Below, piece after piece: positions 1-10,543 of a stretch of DNA of 64,000 nt. Made by a program: the position numbers and the translations under genes. The first letter of the stretch is position 1; each line of letters begins with the position of its first letter. The notes under the pieces are model-generated. The model had not been told where the DNA came from. It saw only the letters and a list, made by a program, of their open reading frames with translations, and made no database searches. Source of the stretch: Ichthyophis bannanicus (taxonomy: Eukaryota > Chordata > Amphibia > Gymnophiona > Ichthyophiidae); NCBI GenBank assembly GCA_033557465.1, contig JAWIIG010000037.1:2108001-2172000 (forward strand), written 5' to 3'.

Positions 1-99
1 CCATATGCCCTTGCTTGCTGAGACCTTGCTTTGTTTCCTTGTCAGGCATCCCTTGTATGTACATAGTGCAACTTCTGTGGTTTTGGTGTGGGTGTTTGG

Positions 100-520
100 G
101 TCATTTGACAGTTCTGCTCCAGTAGCTGGCCACCTCATTATTTGGACGGTGTTATTTGCACTGGCAATATGAGCAAATAGTTGCTTCCATGCTTGGGGGG
201 GCCCCTAGGTCATGGGTTTCAACACACAGTGGATCATTTTGCGCACCTTGGGGGGCATTTTGTTATCTTGCTTTACATTGGTGCTGACAACAGCAAAACC
301 CTCACACTGCAGACTCCTCACAGTGACTTATCAGGGACCCTATAACATGCCCTATGGGGCGCTTTGTGACACGCCCTATAGGGTGCTCTGGCAGACAGTG
401 CACATTAGCCTTTGCCCTCTGGTGTGGCTTTAAAAAGGTTACCCTATATGACACCTTCGGGTTATATCCCTGTGAGTGGGTGTTTGCCAGCAGAACTTGT
501 TGGATGTACAAAACAGACTA
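100..520 (+). repeat. tRNA-derived SINE-like repeat, copy 1
   Basis: A tRNA-like head lies near 130-240, with a B-box-like stretch around 'gtcatgggtttcaacacaca'. It is followed by a body with repeated 'ccctatggggcgc' and 'ccctatagggtgc' motifs and the phrase 'gtgagtgggtgtttgccag'. The same order of parts recurs at about 1,330-1,730, which is why I treat it as a dispersed repeat. No protein-coding capacity is supported. Boundaries are approximate and the family is not recognised. Confidence 0.4.
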
Positions 521-1004
521 CCTATGACATTACTGATCTAGTGTGGGGGTCATGACGCACACTCATCCACAGATATGCCCACCTGGCAGGGACACATTCA
601 CTTAGTACAGGGCCCATAGTTGTGCCACACAAAGCATGTCCTGGTGGTGTTTGCTGCTGGATTACAATGGCAGGACAATTGGGTTGTCCCCTGCATTGTT
701 TCAAGCACAGTTTGACGTTGTCTTTCCTTTATTAAATGATTTGTGTATATATTTGACTTTGTACGTTTCACACACCCGGTTCTGGCTGCAGATTCACACT
801 GTTTTCTACCTTTGGGGGCTGAGGCTCTCTGGATTAAACGGCCACTCCCAACGAGGGGAGGTGGGCATTTTTTCCCACCTCTCAGGTTCTTTGTGTCCGA
901 CAAAAATATAGGGTTATCTATGGTTTAAACAGAGTGGTGACTGGTTCTACATATGAGTGACTACTGTTTGTGGAGGGTACTGTTGCAGGCAGCTTTGGTC
1001 CTTG
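521..1004. other. Unassigned non-coding sequence
   Basis: No gene, splice-flanked exon or recognisable transposon protein is seen on either strand. Short phrases such as 'gtcatgacgcacac' resemble 'gtgacgcacacagtc' near 1,151, so this may be more of the same repeat family that flanks it. Confidence 0.4.
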
Positions 1005-1090
1005 GGCACACAGGGGGAATTGAATTCACAGACCTTGCACCACCTGACAGTGTCTTACCCATTGTGCTACGGATCAGTCTGCCTTAAAAG
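1005..1090 (-). repeat. tRNA-derived SINE head (minus strand)
   Basis: Read on the minus strand, this contains an A-box-like 'tagcacaatgggtaagac' and, about 30 bases later, a B-box-like 'gtgaattcaattcccc'. These are the internal RNA polymerase III promoter elements of a tRNA-derived SINE. No cloverleaf good enough for a functional tRNA is evident, so it is called as a repeat and not a tRNA gene. Confidence 0.45.
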
Positions 1091-1329
1091 ACACCTTTTC
1101 TAGCTTCTTATGGGGCACCCTGTTGGGATACTGTCTGTTGCTACTATGTGACAGTGACGCACACAGTCATTTCACCTTACCATACCAGGGGGCTATGTGG
1201 GTACGTACCCCTTCTTGTGTTCATCTCTGGACTGCTGGTCTGCATGTGCAGTGCACCATGGGTATGCCTGCATTGGTACAGATCCTAGCCAACACAGCAG
1301 GCAGTTAGGGTGGTGTCCTGCTGCCCTTC

Positions 1330-1735
1330 AGTAGACAGCCAGGGGGTTGTTAGCAGCTTTGGGGCTGCAGGCCAGTGGTTCCTTCATTGCCTGTGGGACC
1401 AGTAGTCATGGGTTCAGACCCACAGTGGACTCCTTTTATAGGGCTGTCTGCTGCATTATATATTTTAAATACACATGACTGCTACCAGCGACAGCCCCTC
1501 AGCGTAATATAACCTTACTGAGCCTCATAGGGCGCATCATGTGTCACCTTATCTGGCTCCCTTTACGTTCCCTTATGGGATGCTCTATGGGGGACATTTT
1601 GATGTGCCTCAGCGGACACTCCACTTTATAATGTAGCCTATGGTGTGCGTTATGGGGTGCCTTCTGTGGCACCTTTGGGTACGCCACTGTGTGGGTGTGT
1701 TTGCTAGCAAACCTACAAAACAAACAAAACATATA
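1330..1735 (+). repeat. tRNA-derived SINE-like repeat, copy 2
   Basis: This matches copy 1 part by part. The head contains 'gtcatgggttcagacccaca' (B-box-like). The body contains 'cctcatagggcgcatcatg' and 'cttatgggatgc'. The tail contains 'gtgtgggtgtgtttgctagc', which corresponds to 'gtgagtgggtgtttgccagc' of copy 1. An A-rich 'caaacaaaacatat' closes it. The two copies are clearly diverged, so the insertions are old. Confidence 0.4.
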
Positions 1736-1774
1736 CATGCCCCCTCACTCACTATATAATGTACAGGATGCTGC

Positions 1775-1875
1775 GTCAGCCAGCATTATGCATCTGGCAC
1801 CCTGGGGACTCGAACCCGTTATGCCTGTATCAGCAGTCACTGCAGTAACCATTGTGCTACAGCTCTGTATCGGTC
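1775..1875 (-). repeat. tRNA-derived SINE head (minus strand)
   Basis: On the minus strand 'tagcacaatggttactgcag' (A box) and 'gggttcgagtcccc' (a perfect B-box core) lie at tRNA-like spacing. This is the clearest polymerase III promoter in the first 2 kb. The rest of the molecule does not fold into an obvious intact tRNA, so a SINE head is the better call. Confidence 0.55.
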
Positions 1876-1899
1876 ATGTATGTCTGGGTGGCTTCTTAT

Positions 1900-2066
1900 G
1901 CTTAACGCGCGGTGACGCGCCACCGCGCCCTCTAACGCTCGTTAGTTTTTGGAATGCGCATTAGGTGTTACGATGTCCCGCCCATCTCCTTATTTGGGGG
2001 TTTTGATTATTACCGCGGCTCCTAACGCGAACTGCACTAACGCGGTTTAGTAAACATACCCCTTAG
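1900..2066. repeat. GC-rich MITE-like fragment
   Basis: A CpG-rich block ('taacgcgcggtgacgcgcc') stands out from AT-richer neighbours and ends in 'aacgcggtttagtaaacatacccc'. That end resembles the 'ggtaaacaagcccc' ends of the hairpin MITEs at 16,879 and 57,499. A matching left terminus was not identified, so this may be a partial copy or a related family. Confidence 0.3.
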
Positions 2067-3165
2067 TCTTTTCATTTAATATTGGTGCAGCTCTTCTGAA
2101 TGAGGCCTGGAGCCATGTCACCAATTGCAGTCCAGAGATTCCAGCAGAGGAAATTGGCCATAATCCAGATGGGACAGACCATTCCAAGAAATCTGAACTA
2201 CACACCACAGAAATGTATGAAGGAGTCCCTACTTGGATCAGTGTGTCACATTGAAAGAAGGGCCAAGATGTCCACCTATGAGAATGAGAGGTTCAACTTT
2301 TGAGAGAGGCCAAGCTTGAACTTCATAGAAAGGTGAAGTACACTACGAAGTCCTGAAGAACTGCTGAGAAGCAGGCCCAAATTATCTGAAAGTGGACTGA
2401 TTGGGGGCTTTTGTGAACTTTTGTGAATTATTTTTTGTCTTATGTATTGCTATTGTTTCCTTAGAAAGTAACTGTAATTTTAGTATCTCAGATTTTTTTC
2501 TGCTGAACATCATGTGCCCAATTGCTTGTTTCACCTGTTCCCCAGATCTTAGTTATTGCTGTGGTTTCTCTTTCTCCTGCTCATACTACTTTTTGAATCC
2601 ACGGGTGGTCAATAGTGTAAACGTTTGGGTAAAATATGAAAGACCAGATTCATAGCTGGTGGAGGGAGAAGTAGTTGTAATATGATTGAGGTTGTTAGTC
2701 CCTCACCACTTGCTCCACTACCCTCAATATATAACTAGTAGATTGAAATCCATGGGGCAGATATACAGTAGAAAAAGTCCTGAATATGCAGGTGAAATGA
2801 GTCCTCCACTGCATGGGGAACTGATAAAAGTAACTGAGATCCACAAGCCATTTGGCTTTGGCAATTGTAATGCCGATGGGAATGGTATATTAGATATCTT
2901 GGGAAAATATCACCTAATTTATACCATGACTTCTTGTCCTCTCAAGCATTTACCTTAATGTTATCCACTATGTTTTATCCCATGTTATTATTATTGTATT
3001 TCCAGATGAATTACAAAGGCAATTCAGCCACTGCTTACGTACGATATCCTTACTGATCCACGGGTGGAATGTATTATTAATTAAAGATTTATTTGGATCA
3101 GCAAGGAATATTGAACTTTGCAAGGAAATTGAACTCTTGAGCCATTCTGCTTTGAGCCATTCTGC
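2067..3165. other. Unassigned sequence
   Basis: Only short scattered open frames are present, with no recognisable domain and no exon with convincing splice sites. The phrase 'ccacgggtgg' occurs twice, near 2,599 and 3,059, and may mark an unrecognised old repeat. Confidence 0.3.
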
Positions 3166-3975
3166 CTGTGAGGAATCATGCTGAGCCAGCTTGCTAGCCC
3201 AGAGACCAAAGCTGTATTTACAGTCTAGTGAGAGATCGTTTACACATCTAGCCTAGGGAATGCTGGGAGACAGAATTCTTCTTATCTGGTTCTTCTTCTA
3301 TCAAATGCAAATGTCCTAGGGTGAGGGAGACAGAGTTCTTCTCCTGGCCTTTGAACAATTCTCTTAACAGATGTAGATCAATTGACCTAGCAGATGTAAA
3401 CAAGATATGCATCAGTTGTAATTGTAGAAGATTTGAGCTTCTAAAACCATGGGGGGTGAGCATTGTCAGAAGCCTGCCCGGAAACCAAAGGTTGGGAGCA
3501 AACAAAGGCTGGAGAGGGACTGGTCAAGCAGGGGTGTATATGGGGTGGAGAATAACTGTAGAGATAAGCTCATGTGAGAAATTATGTGATGGCCGGCTGC
3601 ATTTAGCCTATATATATATAGAGAAAACCCAGAACAGAGAGAGAGTAGATCTGCTTGGCCAGGCGCATGCCATGCATGAAGAATCCCAGACTTTCCGCCA
3701 GTCTTCGCTGAGCTCTCCCAGCTGATGTGTAAAGGGCTGTCATGATACAGTTTGGTGAAGTATTATTCTTCTGTAAATAGCTACACTATCTCATAACTCT
3801 ATCGGTGATGTATTATTCTCCTGTAAACAATTGCTTTCTAGTTATCTTTTCTAACTACTCATGTGTAACTAAGAGAATTACTTGCCTTTCTGAATAAGTA
3901 TCCTTGCTTTGTTTGTAAATAAACTGCACGTCTTTATTACAAGGTGTTAGCCTTTGTTATTAGTAAGACAGTGTT
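3166..3975 (+). mobile_element. Possible solo LTR of an endogenous retrovirus-like element
   Basis: The block has the expected order of LTR parts. It begins TG ('tgtgaggaatcatgctgagc'), has a TATA-like run 'tatatatatag' near 3,610, and a polyadenylation signal 'aataaac' near 3,918 followed by a T-rich and GT-rich stretch. I could not find a target-site duplication or fix the 3' end, so both boundaries are tentative. It lacks gag, pol and env. An alternative is a different Pol II-transcribed repeat. Confidence 0.35.
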
Positions 3976-4198
3976 GCTACCTGATTATCTCCTCAATGTG
4001 GGCATAGCCCAGTCCACCATTTTGATTGCTAAGCCGCTTTCATTTAAATGTGCCTACGGGGCAGCTAGTTGTATATGGGTGTGGTCATGTATACCCACGT
4101 AATTGCACAAATTACACAGATAAGATGCTACCTACTCATGTCATAGTCACATGTGCTTCAAATATGCATGGTTAGGCCAGAAACACCTGGTGTCAGCC

Positions 4199-4567
4199 AT
4201 GAAGAGGACAAGGAAGCAGAACTTCTCACCTGCGGAAGTGGAGCTTGCAATTGGCCTCATCCTCACAGAGCATACCTACTTCTTTGCGTCTGGGAATGCC
4301 CATACCCAGCAGCATACCTGGCATGACATCACCAGGCAGGTGAATGCAGTGCACCACCATAATAGGGAGGTAGAGGACATTACAAAGAACGTGCGTGTGC
4401 TCTGGCAGCGAGCTACAGAGAAGCAGGCTGTGTACCTTAAATTGCCACCAGAGCAGCGGAATGCCCTGAGTGACCTGGAGGAGAAGGTAACATGTATGGA
4501 TGACTGCTGTATCATCGGGGTGACTGAGCTGGATAGCTCTGCACTAGTTGCAGCAGCGGTTAAGTAG
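4199..4567 (+). pseudogene. Myb/SANT-like protein of Harbinger, first exon
   Basis: The ATG at 4,199 opens a frame of about 120 codons, starting MKRTRKQNFSPAEVELAIG and continuing with a helix-rich Myb/SANT-like domain (tryptophans in HTWHDITRQV and VLWQRATE). Vertebrate Harbinger accessory proteins, often annotated as TSNARE1-like or NAIF1-like, look like this. A 'gttaag' donor-like site at 4,559 lies just before the stop. An acceptor 'ctcttccacag' ends at 5,664, suggesting a two-exon structure. The downstream part is frameshifted, so the gene is probably dead. Confidence 0.6.
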
Positions 4568-5664
4568 GCCCTGTTGCCATCTTGCAGCTTTTACTCCCCA
4601 AAACACCCCTACACCACAACCCCACTGCAGTAAGTATGTAGTGCACATCCTTCCTTGTGGGCCCCTTCTTCCCTGCAAACACCCTGCTCACAATGTATAT
4701 GCTCTCACAGTGTCCAGTCCCCAAGCAGCTCATCTAACTTCTGCGGCAACTCAACCTTAAACTATTCTGGTTGCCTTGCTATATTCCCATGTATGTTAGC
4801 CACACAGCACCCCCAGCATGTTTGACTACACAGGACATAGTTAATGGCAACTTGCAGGAGGAAAAGGTAGGCACAAGTTTACTTTGCTGACTGTGTTTGC
4901 ACAATGCCACATTAAACATATAGCGAGGTCATGGTCTGTCAGACATCTCCTCCCCGTGCAACATATGCAAATGTCTTTTGTCCAGTCACAGCTGTCCATC
5001 GCCAAGGATGACCCCTGTGAGGCAAGTGGAGATTTATAGTTAACATAGCAAACACGTGCTTTGCACCCAAACACCTTCAAACTTCCCTACCACATATTAG
5101 CCCAGCTGTGCACGCTCACTATGACCCACTGCCCTAGCACTCAGTAGGCTCACGCACTCAGTAGGCTCACGCAGTTCCCCAACTGTTCTGCAACACTGCC
5201 ATCCAGCTGCATTATTGTGTCTCTCTGAGACTACCATATGCATTCCCCATAGGTGGCTTTCATCTTCACACAAAATCACACTCCTTGCCCTTCATGGCCC
5301 TATTGCATGACCTGTGCCCTGCTGCTGCAGTCTCTGCCATCATGCTACCTTGGCTCGCTGTGACTTTGGATTGGGAAGCCTACTTTAACCCTGCACTCTG
5401 TCTGGCCACCCTGATCCCTCACGCCATCTCTCTGAGAGCTGCTGTGCCAGCATTGGCACTGCATGTGCTCCCCTAACACAGTGCCTTTGTGCTAGCATAG
5501 GCCTTCCACTTCCACTCTCTGCCATGCCCTACCTTCACTGCACCTCCGCTTCATGGGGGGAGGAGGGAAATTCACATGTGTCAGCCTACACTTCCCTCAC
5601 CTCCTTATATTGTCCATGGACACTCCCCCTACCCCTAACCCTCATCTACCTGTCTCTTCCACAG

Positions 5665-6120
5665 ATGGATCCACTACAAGAGCCTCAGCTGAGAGCTAAG
5701 GTCCAACTGCAGTGAGCACACAGCTGTGTACTGGTGTCCCTGCACAAGCTGACCACAACACTGCATCTGGGATGCTCCCCAGCCCTCATGAGGACTTGAT
5801 AGCTGCAACAGCACCTCTTCCTCTTCAGTCAGAGGGTCATCCCCTGGATATGCCGGACCTGGAGTTCCCCATTCACCTGTTCAGATGTGGCTGAGCAGCA
5901 GATGCTGCAGGACAGGGCAAAGATGGTTGGCCTGGCAAAGGGCATCTTCAGCAGTCTCCAGAGTATCAGCCAGGAGGTCTCTGATGCAACACAGTTAATG
6001 TGTGAAATGGCAGAGCACCAGAAGAGGCACCAGGAGGCAGTGCTCTGCCTATCCAGGGAGACAGCTGCCTACATGACCTCCATCTTACATTCCCTATGTG
6101 ATAGAGCAGCTGCAAGGTGA
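5665..6120 (+). pseudogene. Myb-like Harbinger protein, second exon (frameshifted)
   Basis: Immediately after the acceptor 'ctcttccacag' the frame reads MDPLQEPQLRAKVQLQ and stops. The coding signal continues in another frame (pieces VSTQLCTGVPAQADH and DMPDLEFPIHLF), then in a third segment, AEQQMLQDRAKMVGLAKGIF and onward to 6,120. That last part looks like the helical C-terminal region of Harbinger Myb-like proteins. At least two frame changes make it a pseudogene. Confidence 0.45.
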
Positions 6121-6374
6121 GCACCTGAGGCAGATGCTCCCCTGAGGAGCAACAGCATGGCATCAGGGACCTTGAGGCTACAGTCTGATGAGACCTCCAA
6201 CCTCGGGGAGGAAGACAGCCAGTAATGCCTCAGAGGCACCACCACTGAGGCATTGTGCATGGATTGGGAAGAAGGTTTTAGGGTCACAGGAGGAGCGTCA
6301 GGATGGGAAGAGGACACAGTGCTGATGGTGCTGGGTGATATGTACTGCTTGTTCTGTGAATAAAAGGATGTACT

Positions 6375-6690
6375 CACACTAGAAATTCTCCGGTATCAGC
6401 CTATTCCTTGTTGCTTGCACCGCTGCTGTCACATGCTAGCCCCCAATCCTCCCCCAGCCTCTCATTACAGCGTCCTGCATCTACACATATCTCCTCCTGT
6501 GGCAGCTCGATCCCCCGCTGGATGGAGATGTTGTGGAGGATGCAGCATACTGTAAAGATGCAGCAGACTTGTTCTGGGCTGTACAGCAGTTCTTCCCCAC
6601 TCCTATCAAGACATCAGAATCTGCTTTTCAGCAGGCGAATGCCAGTTTCATCACTGTCCTTATAAGCGCCAGTGCTCAGTTGTAGTTCTC
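6375..6690 (-). pseudogene. HARBI1-like transposase, C-terminal remnant
   Basis: On the minus strand the segment near 6,490-6,560 reads CCILHNISIQRGIELP. This matches the conserved C-terminal helix of Harbinger transposases (typically C-x-LHN-x-x-x-x-x-G). Upstream residues toward 6,690 are still transposase-like, but the catalytic DDE core is absent. The convergent Myb-like gene at 4,199-6,120 supports the identification. Confidence 0.6.
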
Positions 6691-7286
6691 CTCCTGGGAT
6701 GTTTATTTTATTTTAAAAAAAAAAAACAGCAACAACATTTTTTATTAATTTAATTTATTTATTTAAAACTTTTTATATACCATCCTTCTATGATTCAAGA
6801 CGGTTTACATGGAACTTAAAATAACAGTGTAAACACAGCTGTTTTACAGAAAACAGTAACTTTTTAAACATAAACAGGTATTCAACAGTTAACCTTTTAC
6901 ATATTTACAGATGGATGGGATAAGGGAGCCTAGGTGGACCAAGGGGTAAGGGTGGGGGGGGGGGGGAGGGGAAAAATGAGGGGAGGAGGAGATAAGTTAC
7001 AATAGGGTAATTAAGGGTTTAAGGGGGCAGGGTAAAGTATTCTTGGAAGAGGAATCTTTTCAGCCTGTTATGGAATTCTGGGTGTTCGGAGTATCCTTGT
7101 AAGTCAGGTAGGAGGGCATTCCATATGGAGGGGGCATAGAGGGAAAAGGCTCATTTGCAGGTGGATTGTTTTCTCTTTTTCCTCTGAGATGGTATATTTA
7201 GGATGTTTTGCAGTGATAGGTCTGCATGATCTGGTACTGTTTGGTTTAGAAATTAGTGAGAGTAGACAGTGGGTGGATTCATTGTA

Positions 7287-8219
7287 CAGTCAAACCTCGG
7301 TTTTCATTTGCCCCGGTTTTCATACGCTTCGGTTTTCAACGTCTTTTTTGACTGAGATTTTGTCCCGGTTCTCATACATCGCTTCGGTTTTCAACGTCTT
7401 TTTTGACTGAGATTTTGTCCCGGTTCTCGTACATTGCCTTGGTTTTCGTAAAGTACAGTACTGTAAATACATACACCCTCGCGCTGCACACCAGTCTGTA
7501 TACATTGCCAGAACGCCCGCCCGGTCCCGGCAGCACTGCCCCCCGGACTCACCGATTGCCAGCGTGATGAGAAGAGAAAGCCAGCTGAGCACGTAAATGA
7601 AACACATCCTTGAGCCTGGTCAGAATTAGGGAGGCAAGGATTGCGCAGAGAGGAAGGCCCCGATCTCGTCCACCGCCTGCCTGTTCTCTGGAGCGCCCCC
7701 TCAGGCTCGGAGGTAGCAGGGAAGAAAAGCTGTCAACGTAAGCAGGAGATGTTGCATGAATGTGGGAGGCAGTTCTTTCTCTTGCAGGGTACGTCTGAAG
7801 CTATATCATTAAGATTTTCTGCCATTCTGAAGCATTGAGCAGATAAAGTAAAGGTATTTTAATGGGCTGAATCCAATGTGATTCCGAAGAGAGCTGGGCA
7901 CAGCAGCTTGTCAGGGGTGGCTAAGGCCAGATGCTAACATACTGTACTGTACAGTACTGTACTTAGCTTGCTTTCAGTGATGTTAAATGTTCATTTATCC
8001 ATTTCATTAGTCATTTATATTTATTTCTCATTGTTTTCTGTATGTAAAAATATAGTTATTCTCTATAAAATGTATTTTTTGTGAATATTTTTGGGTGTGT
8101 GGAATGGATTAATTGGATTTACATTATTTCTTATGGTAAATATTGCTTCAGTTTTCATACGTTTCGGTTTTAGTCAGATTTTTTCGAACGGATTAATCAT
8201 GAAAACCGAGGTTTGACTG
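7287..8219. mobile_element. Tigger/pogo-like non-autonomous DNA transposon
   Basis: The left end 'cagtcaaacctcggttttc' and the right end 'gaaaaccgaggtttgactg' are perfect inverted repeats of 19 bases. TA dinucleotides flank both ends (7,285-7,286 and 8,220-8,221), as expected for Tc1/mariner-superfamily insertion. Removing the element restores continuity of the surrounding minus-strand LINE. There is no transposase frame. The interior has a 55-bp tandem duplication near the left end and CTGTA-rich palindromes near 7,940. Confidence 0.85.
7325..7434. repeat. 55-bp tandem duplication inside the Tigger-type element
   Basis: The block starting 'cgcttcggttttcaacgtct' occurs at 7,325 and again at 7,380 with almost no difference. 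Each unit contains a variant of the terminal repeat motif 'cggttttca', so the duplication multiplies TIR-like motifs next to the left end. Confidence 0.8.
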
Positions 8220-8299
8220 TATATGACTTTGTGTATCAGTTTGATGGTTTTGAATTTTATTCTGGTCAGTATGGGAAGCCATTGGAGGTTCTGGAGGAC

Positions 8300-9362
8300 A
8301 GGGGTGATGTGTGCATGTCTGGATGTGTTGGTAATTAGGGGAGCTACCGTATTCTGGGTCACATGGAGGGGGTAGGTACTATGTTGAGGGAGGCCATGAT
8401 ATATGAGATTACAGTAGTCAAGAGTAGGGCTGGTTAGGGCTTGGCAAACAGTGCGGAAGGTGACCTGGGTTGAGTAAGGGTCGGAGGTTTCTCAGGGTTC
8501 TTATTTTGGTGTAAATTGCTTTGTTGATTTTTTTTATCTGTTCCTTGAATGAGAGGTTCTGGTTGAGTATTTTCAGATATTTGACCTCATTCTTTACAGA
8601 GACAGTGTAATCACCTAGGACAATAGATGTTGAGGGAGTAAAAGATGGGTTGGCTAAGATATGGAGTGCTTCTCTTTTAGCATGGTTAATAAAAAGGTTG
8701 TGTTGATTGAGCCAGTGTCTTATCTTGGTAAAGCAGTTGCTGAGATTGGTGAGGTTTGGCATTGTTATGTTGAAGGGGGTGAAGAACATGATATCATTTG
8801 CATATAATTGGTACTGGATATTGTGGTCTTGAAAGATCTTGCATATGGGTTGAAGGAAGATGTTGAAGAGGAGGGCAGAAAGGCTGGATCCTTGAGGAAC
8901 TCTGTATTAGTGTGAACGGCTGGGAGGTTTTATCACCAATTCGTACCTGTTGAGTCCTGTATTCCAGGTAGGAGTGGAACCAATTTAGTGTAGTGTCTCT
9001 GAGGCTGATATCGTACAGTCTGTCCAATAGCTGCACATGTGGAAGGGAATCGAAAGCAGAGGATATATCAAGGAAGACTGGAAGACAGCCTTGGGAAGGG
9101 GATTGGGTGTATTTGATCACTGAATCTTAAAGGGACATAATTAGAGTTTCCACACCATAGTTCCTTTTAAATCCATGTTGGAAGGGGTCAAGGGGGACAT
9201 GATCGTCAATATAATTTTGAAGTTGAGTTTGTACAATCTTTTGGTTATTTTTGCCAGGAAGAGGATATTTGATATTGGTCTGTAGGACATGGGTAAGGTA
9301 GGGTCAAGTTTGTTCCCTTTTAGGATGGGGCAAATTAAGCTCTTTTTCAAGGATGTTGGCAT
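8300..9362 (-). pseudogene. RT region of the minus-strand LINE
   Basis: Three adjoining minus-strand frames give an RT. Near 9,141-9,362 is SLICPILKGNKLDPT and SYRPISNILFLAKITKRL (RT fingers). Near 8,794-9,120 is LDISSAFDSLPHVQLLDRL (motif A region) and WFHSYLEYRTQQVRIGD. Near 8,418-8,789 is the thumb-side segment with FTKIRHWLNQHNLFINHAK. Motif B and the catalytic DD box fall in the break around 8,790-8,880. Frame changes between the pieces indicate a dead copy. Confidence 0.65.
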
Positions 9363-10543
9363 AATACCTGTGTGGAGGGAGGTTTTTTACTATAGATAGA
9401 ATGTAGGGGCTAAGCATTTCCTTTGTGCTTTTTATCCATGGGAACGGGCATGGTTCAAGGGTGGAAGTAGATGCGTTGAAATTTTTGATGACATTGATTA
9501 TGTTGTTGAGAGACAGAGGGTCAATCTCATTCCAGGGGCTTTGAGTGGAGGCTGGGTTGAGAGGGGGATGGGCAGAATTTAGAGCAGAGGTAGTCTGCTA
9601 TGTCTTTTGGGGAAATTTTTGTGTCCAGCTGGTGTTTTGATGGTTCATTTAGAAGGGATTTAGTGACAGAGAATAATTCACTGGGTTTGTTTATAGAACC
9701 CATGATTAGAATTTCATTGTATTCTCTCTTCCTTCTCAGTGTTTCAGTGCAGTAGTCATGGAGTTTTTTTGTGTAGCTGTATGGATAGAAGAGTCACGGG
9801 AACGTTGCCAGTGGTATTCTAACCATCTAAGTTCTTTTTTTATTTTGTGTAGTGAGGTGGAAAACCAGGGAGCTCTTTTGCGGTGTTTATGTGGGGTTGG
9901 CTTGGGAGGTGTTTGTGCGACAGAGGTCATGAGCTTGTTCCATTTGTCAATATGGGAATCTAGGTTAGATTTGTTGTTAGTAAGGATTTCCAGCTTAGGT
10001 GTAATCTGTTTAAGAAATGAGTTCATGTCAAATTGTTTAAATTTGTGAGTTAGCGGAGGTGTGGAGGGTAGGGGTCTTTTTTGGTGATGTGAAGGAAAAG
10101 AGAATAGTTTAAGTGAGTGATCTGACCATGGTATGGGGTGGATGGAGATTGAGATTTGAGCATTAACTAAGATTTTTTGTGGTATAAAGATCAGGTCAAG
10201 GATATTACTTTTATTGTGGGTTGGGAATTTGAGGATCTAAGAGAAGTGTAAGGCTTCCATTGCTTCTAAGAAGGAAGAGGCCTGTTTTTGTGAGGTTGAG
10301 GAAAGGATGAAATCTTCTAAGATGATGAGGGAGTGCAAAGAAGTTTGGGGAGTGCAAACTGACTCAAGTATTGTGGAAAGGTCAAGAGTGTCAGTGTGGG
10401 GAGGCGGAGCCTGCTGGGAAACAAGGTGGCCGCTTAATTGGTGAGCTCCGGCTGCCCTCTGGAGAATCCTGTAATTAGAGTGTTGTTTTTGCCCTCCCGG
10501 GTACCTAAAATCTTTTGGCTTGGTGTCCGATACCTCTGGCTAG

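Larger units (their letters stand above)
4150..6695 (+). mobile_element. PIF/Harbinger DNA transposon, degraded (copy 1)
   Basis: The element combines the two Harbinger genes in convergent orientation: a Myb/SANT-like DNA-binding protein on the plus strand (4,199-6,120) and the C-terminal end of a HARBI1-like DDE transposase on the minus strand (6,375-6,690). The rest of the transposase is missing, so the right side is truncated where A-rich sequence and the minus-strand LINE begin at about 6,700. Terminal inverted repeats were not identified. In this superfamily the Myb-like protein and the transposase act together in nuclear import and end binding. Confidence 0.65.

Noticed and set aside
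1775..1875. Functional tRNA gene on the minus strand
   Set aside because: Good A and B boxes, but no convincing acceptor or anticodon stems; relatives nearby show it is a SINE head.
3321..3725. 134-codon plus-strand frame
   Set aside because: Lies within an LTR-like block containing a TATA-like run and poly(A) signal; no protein family recognised.
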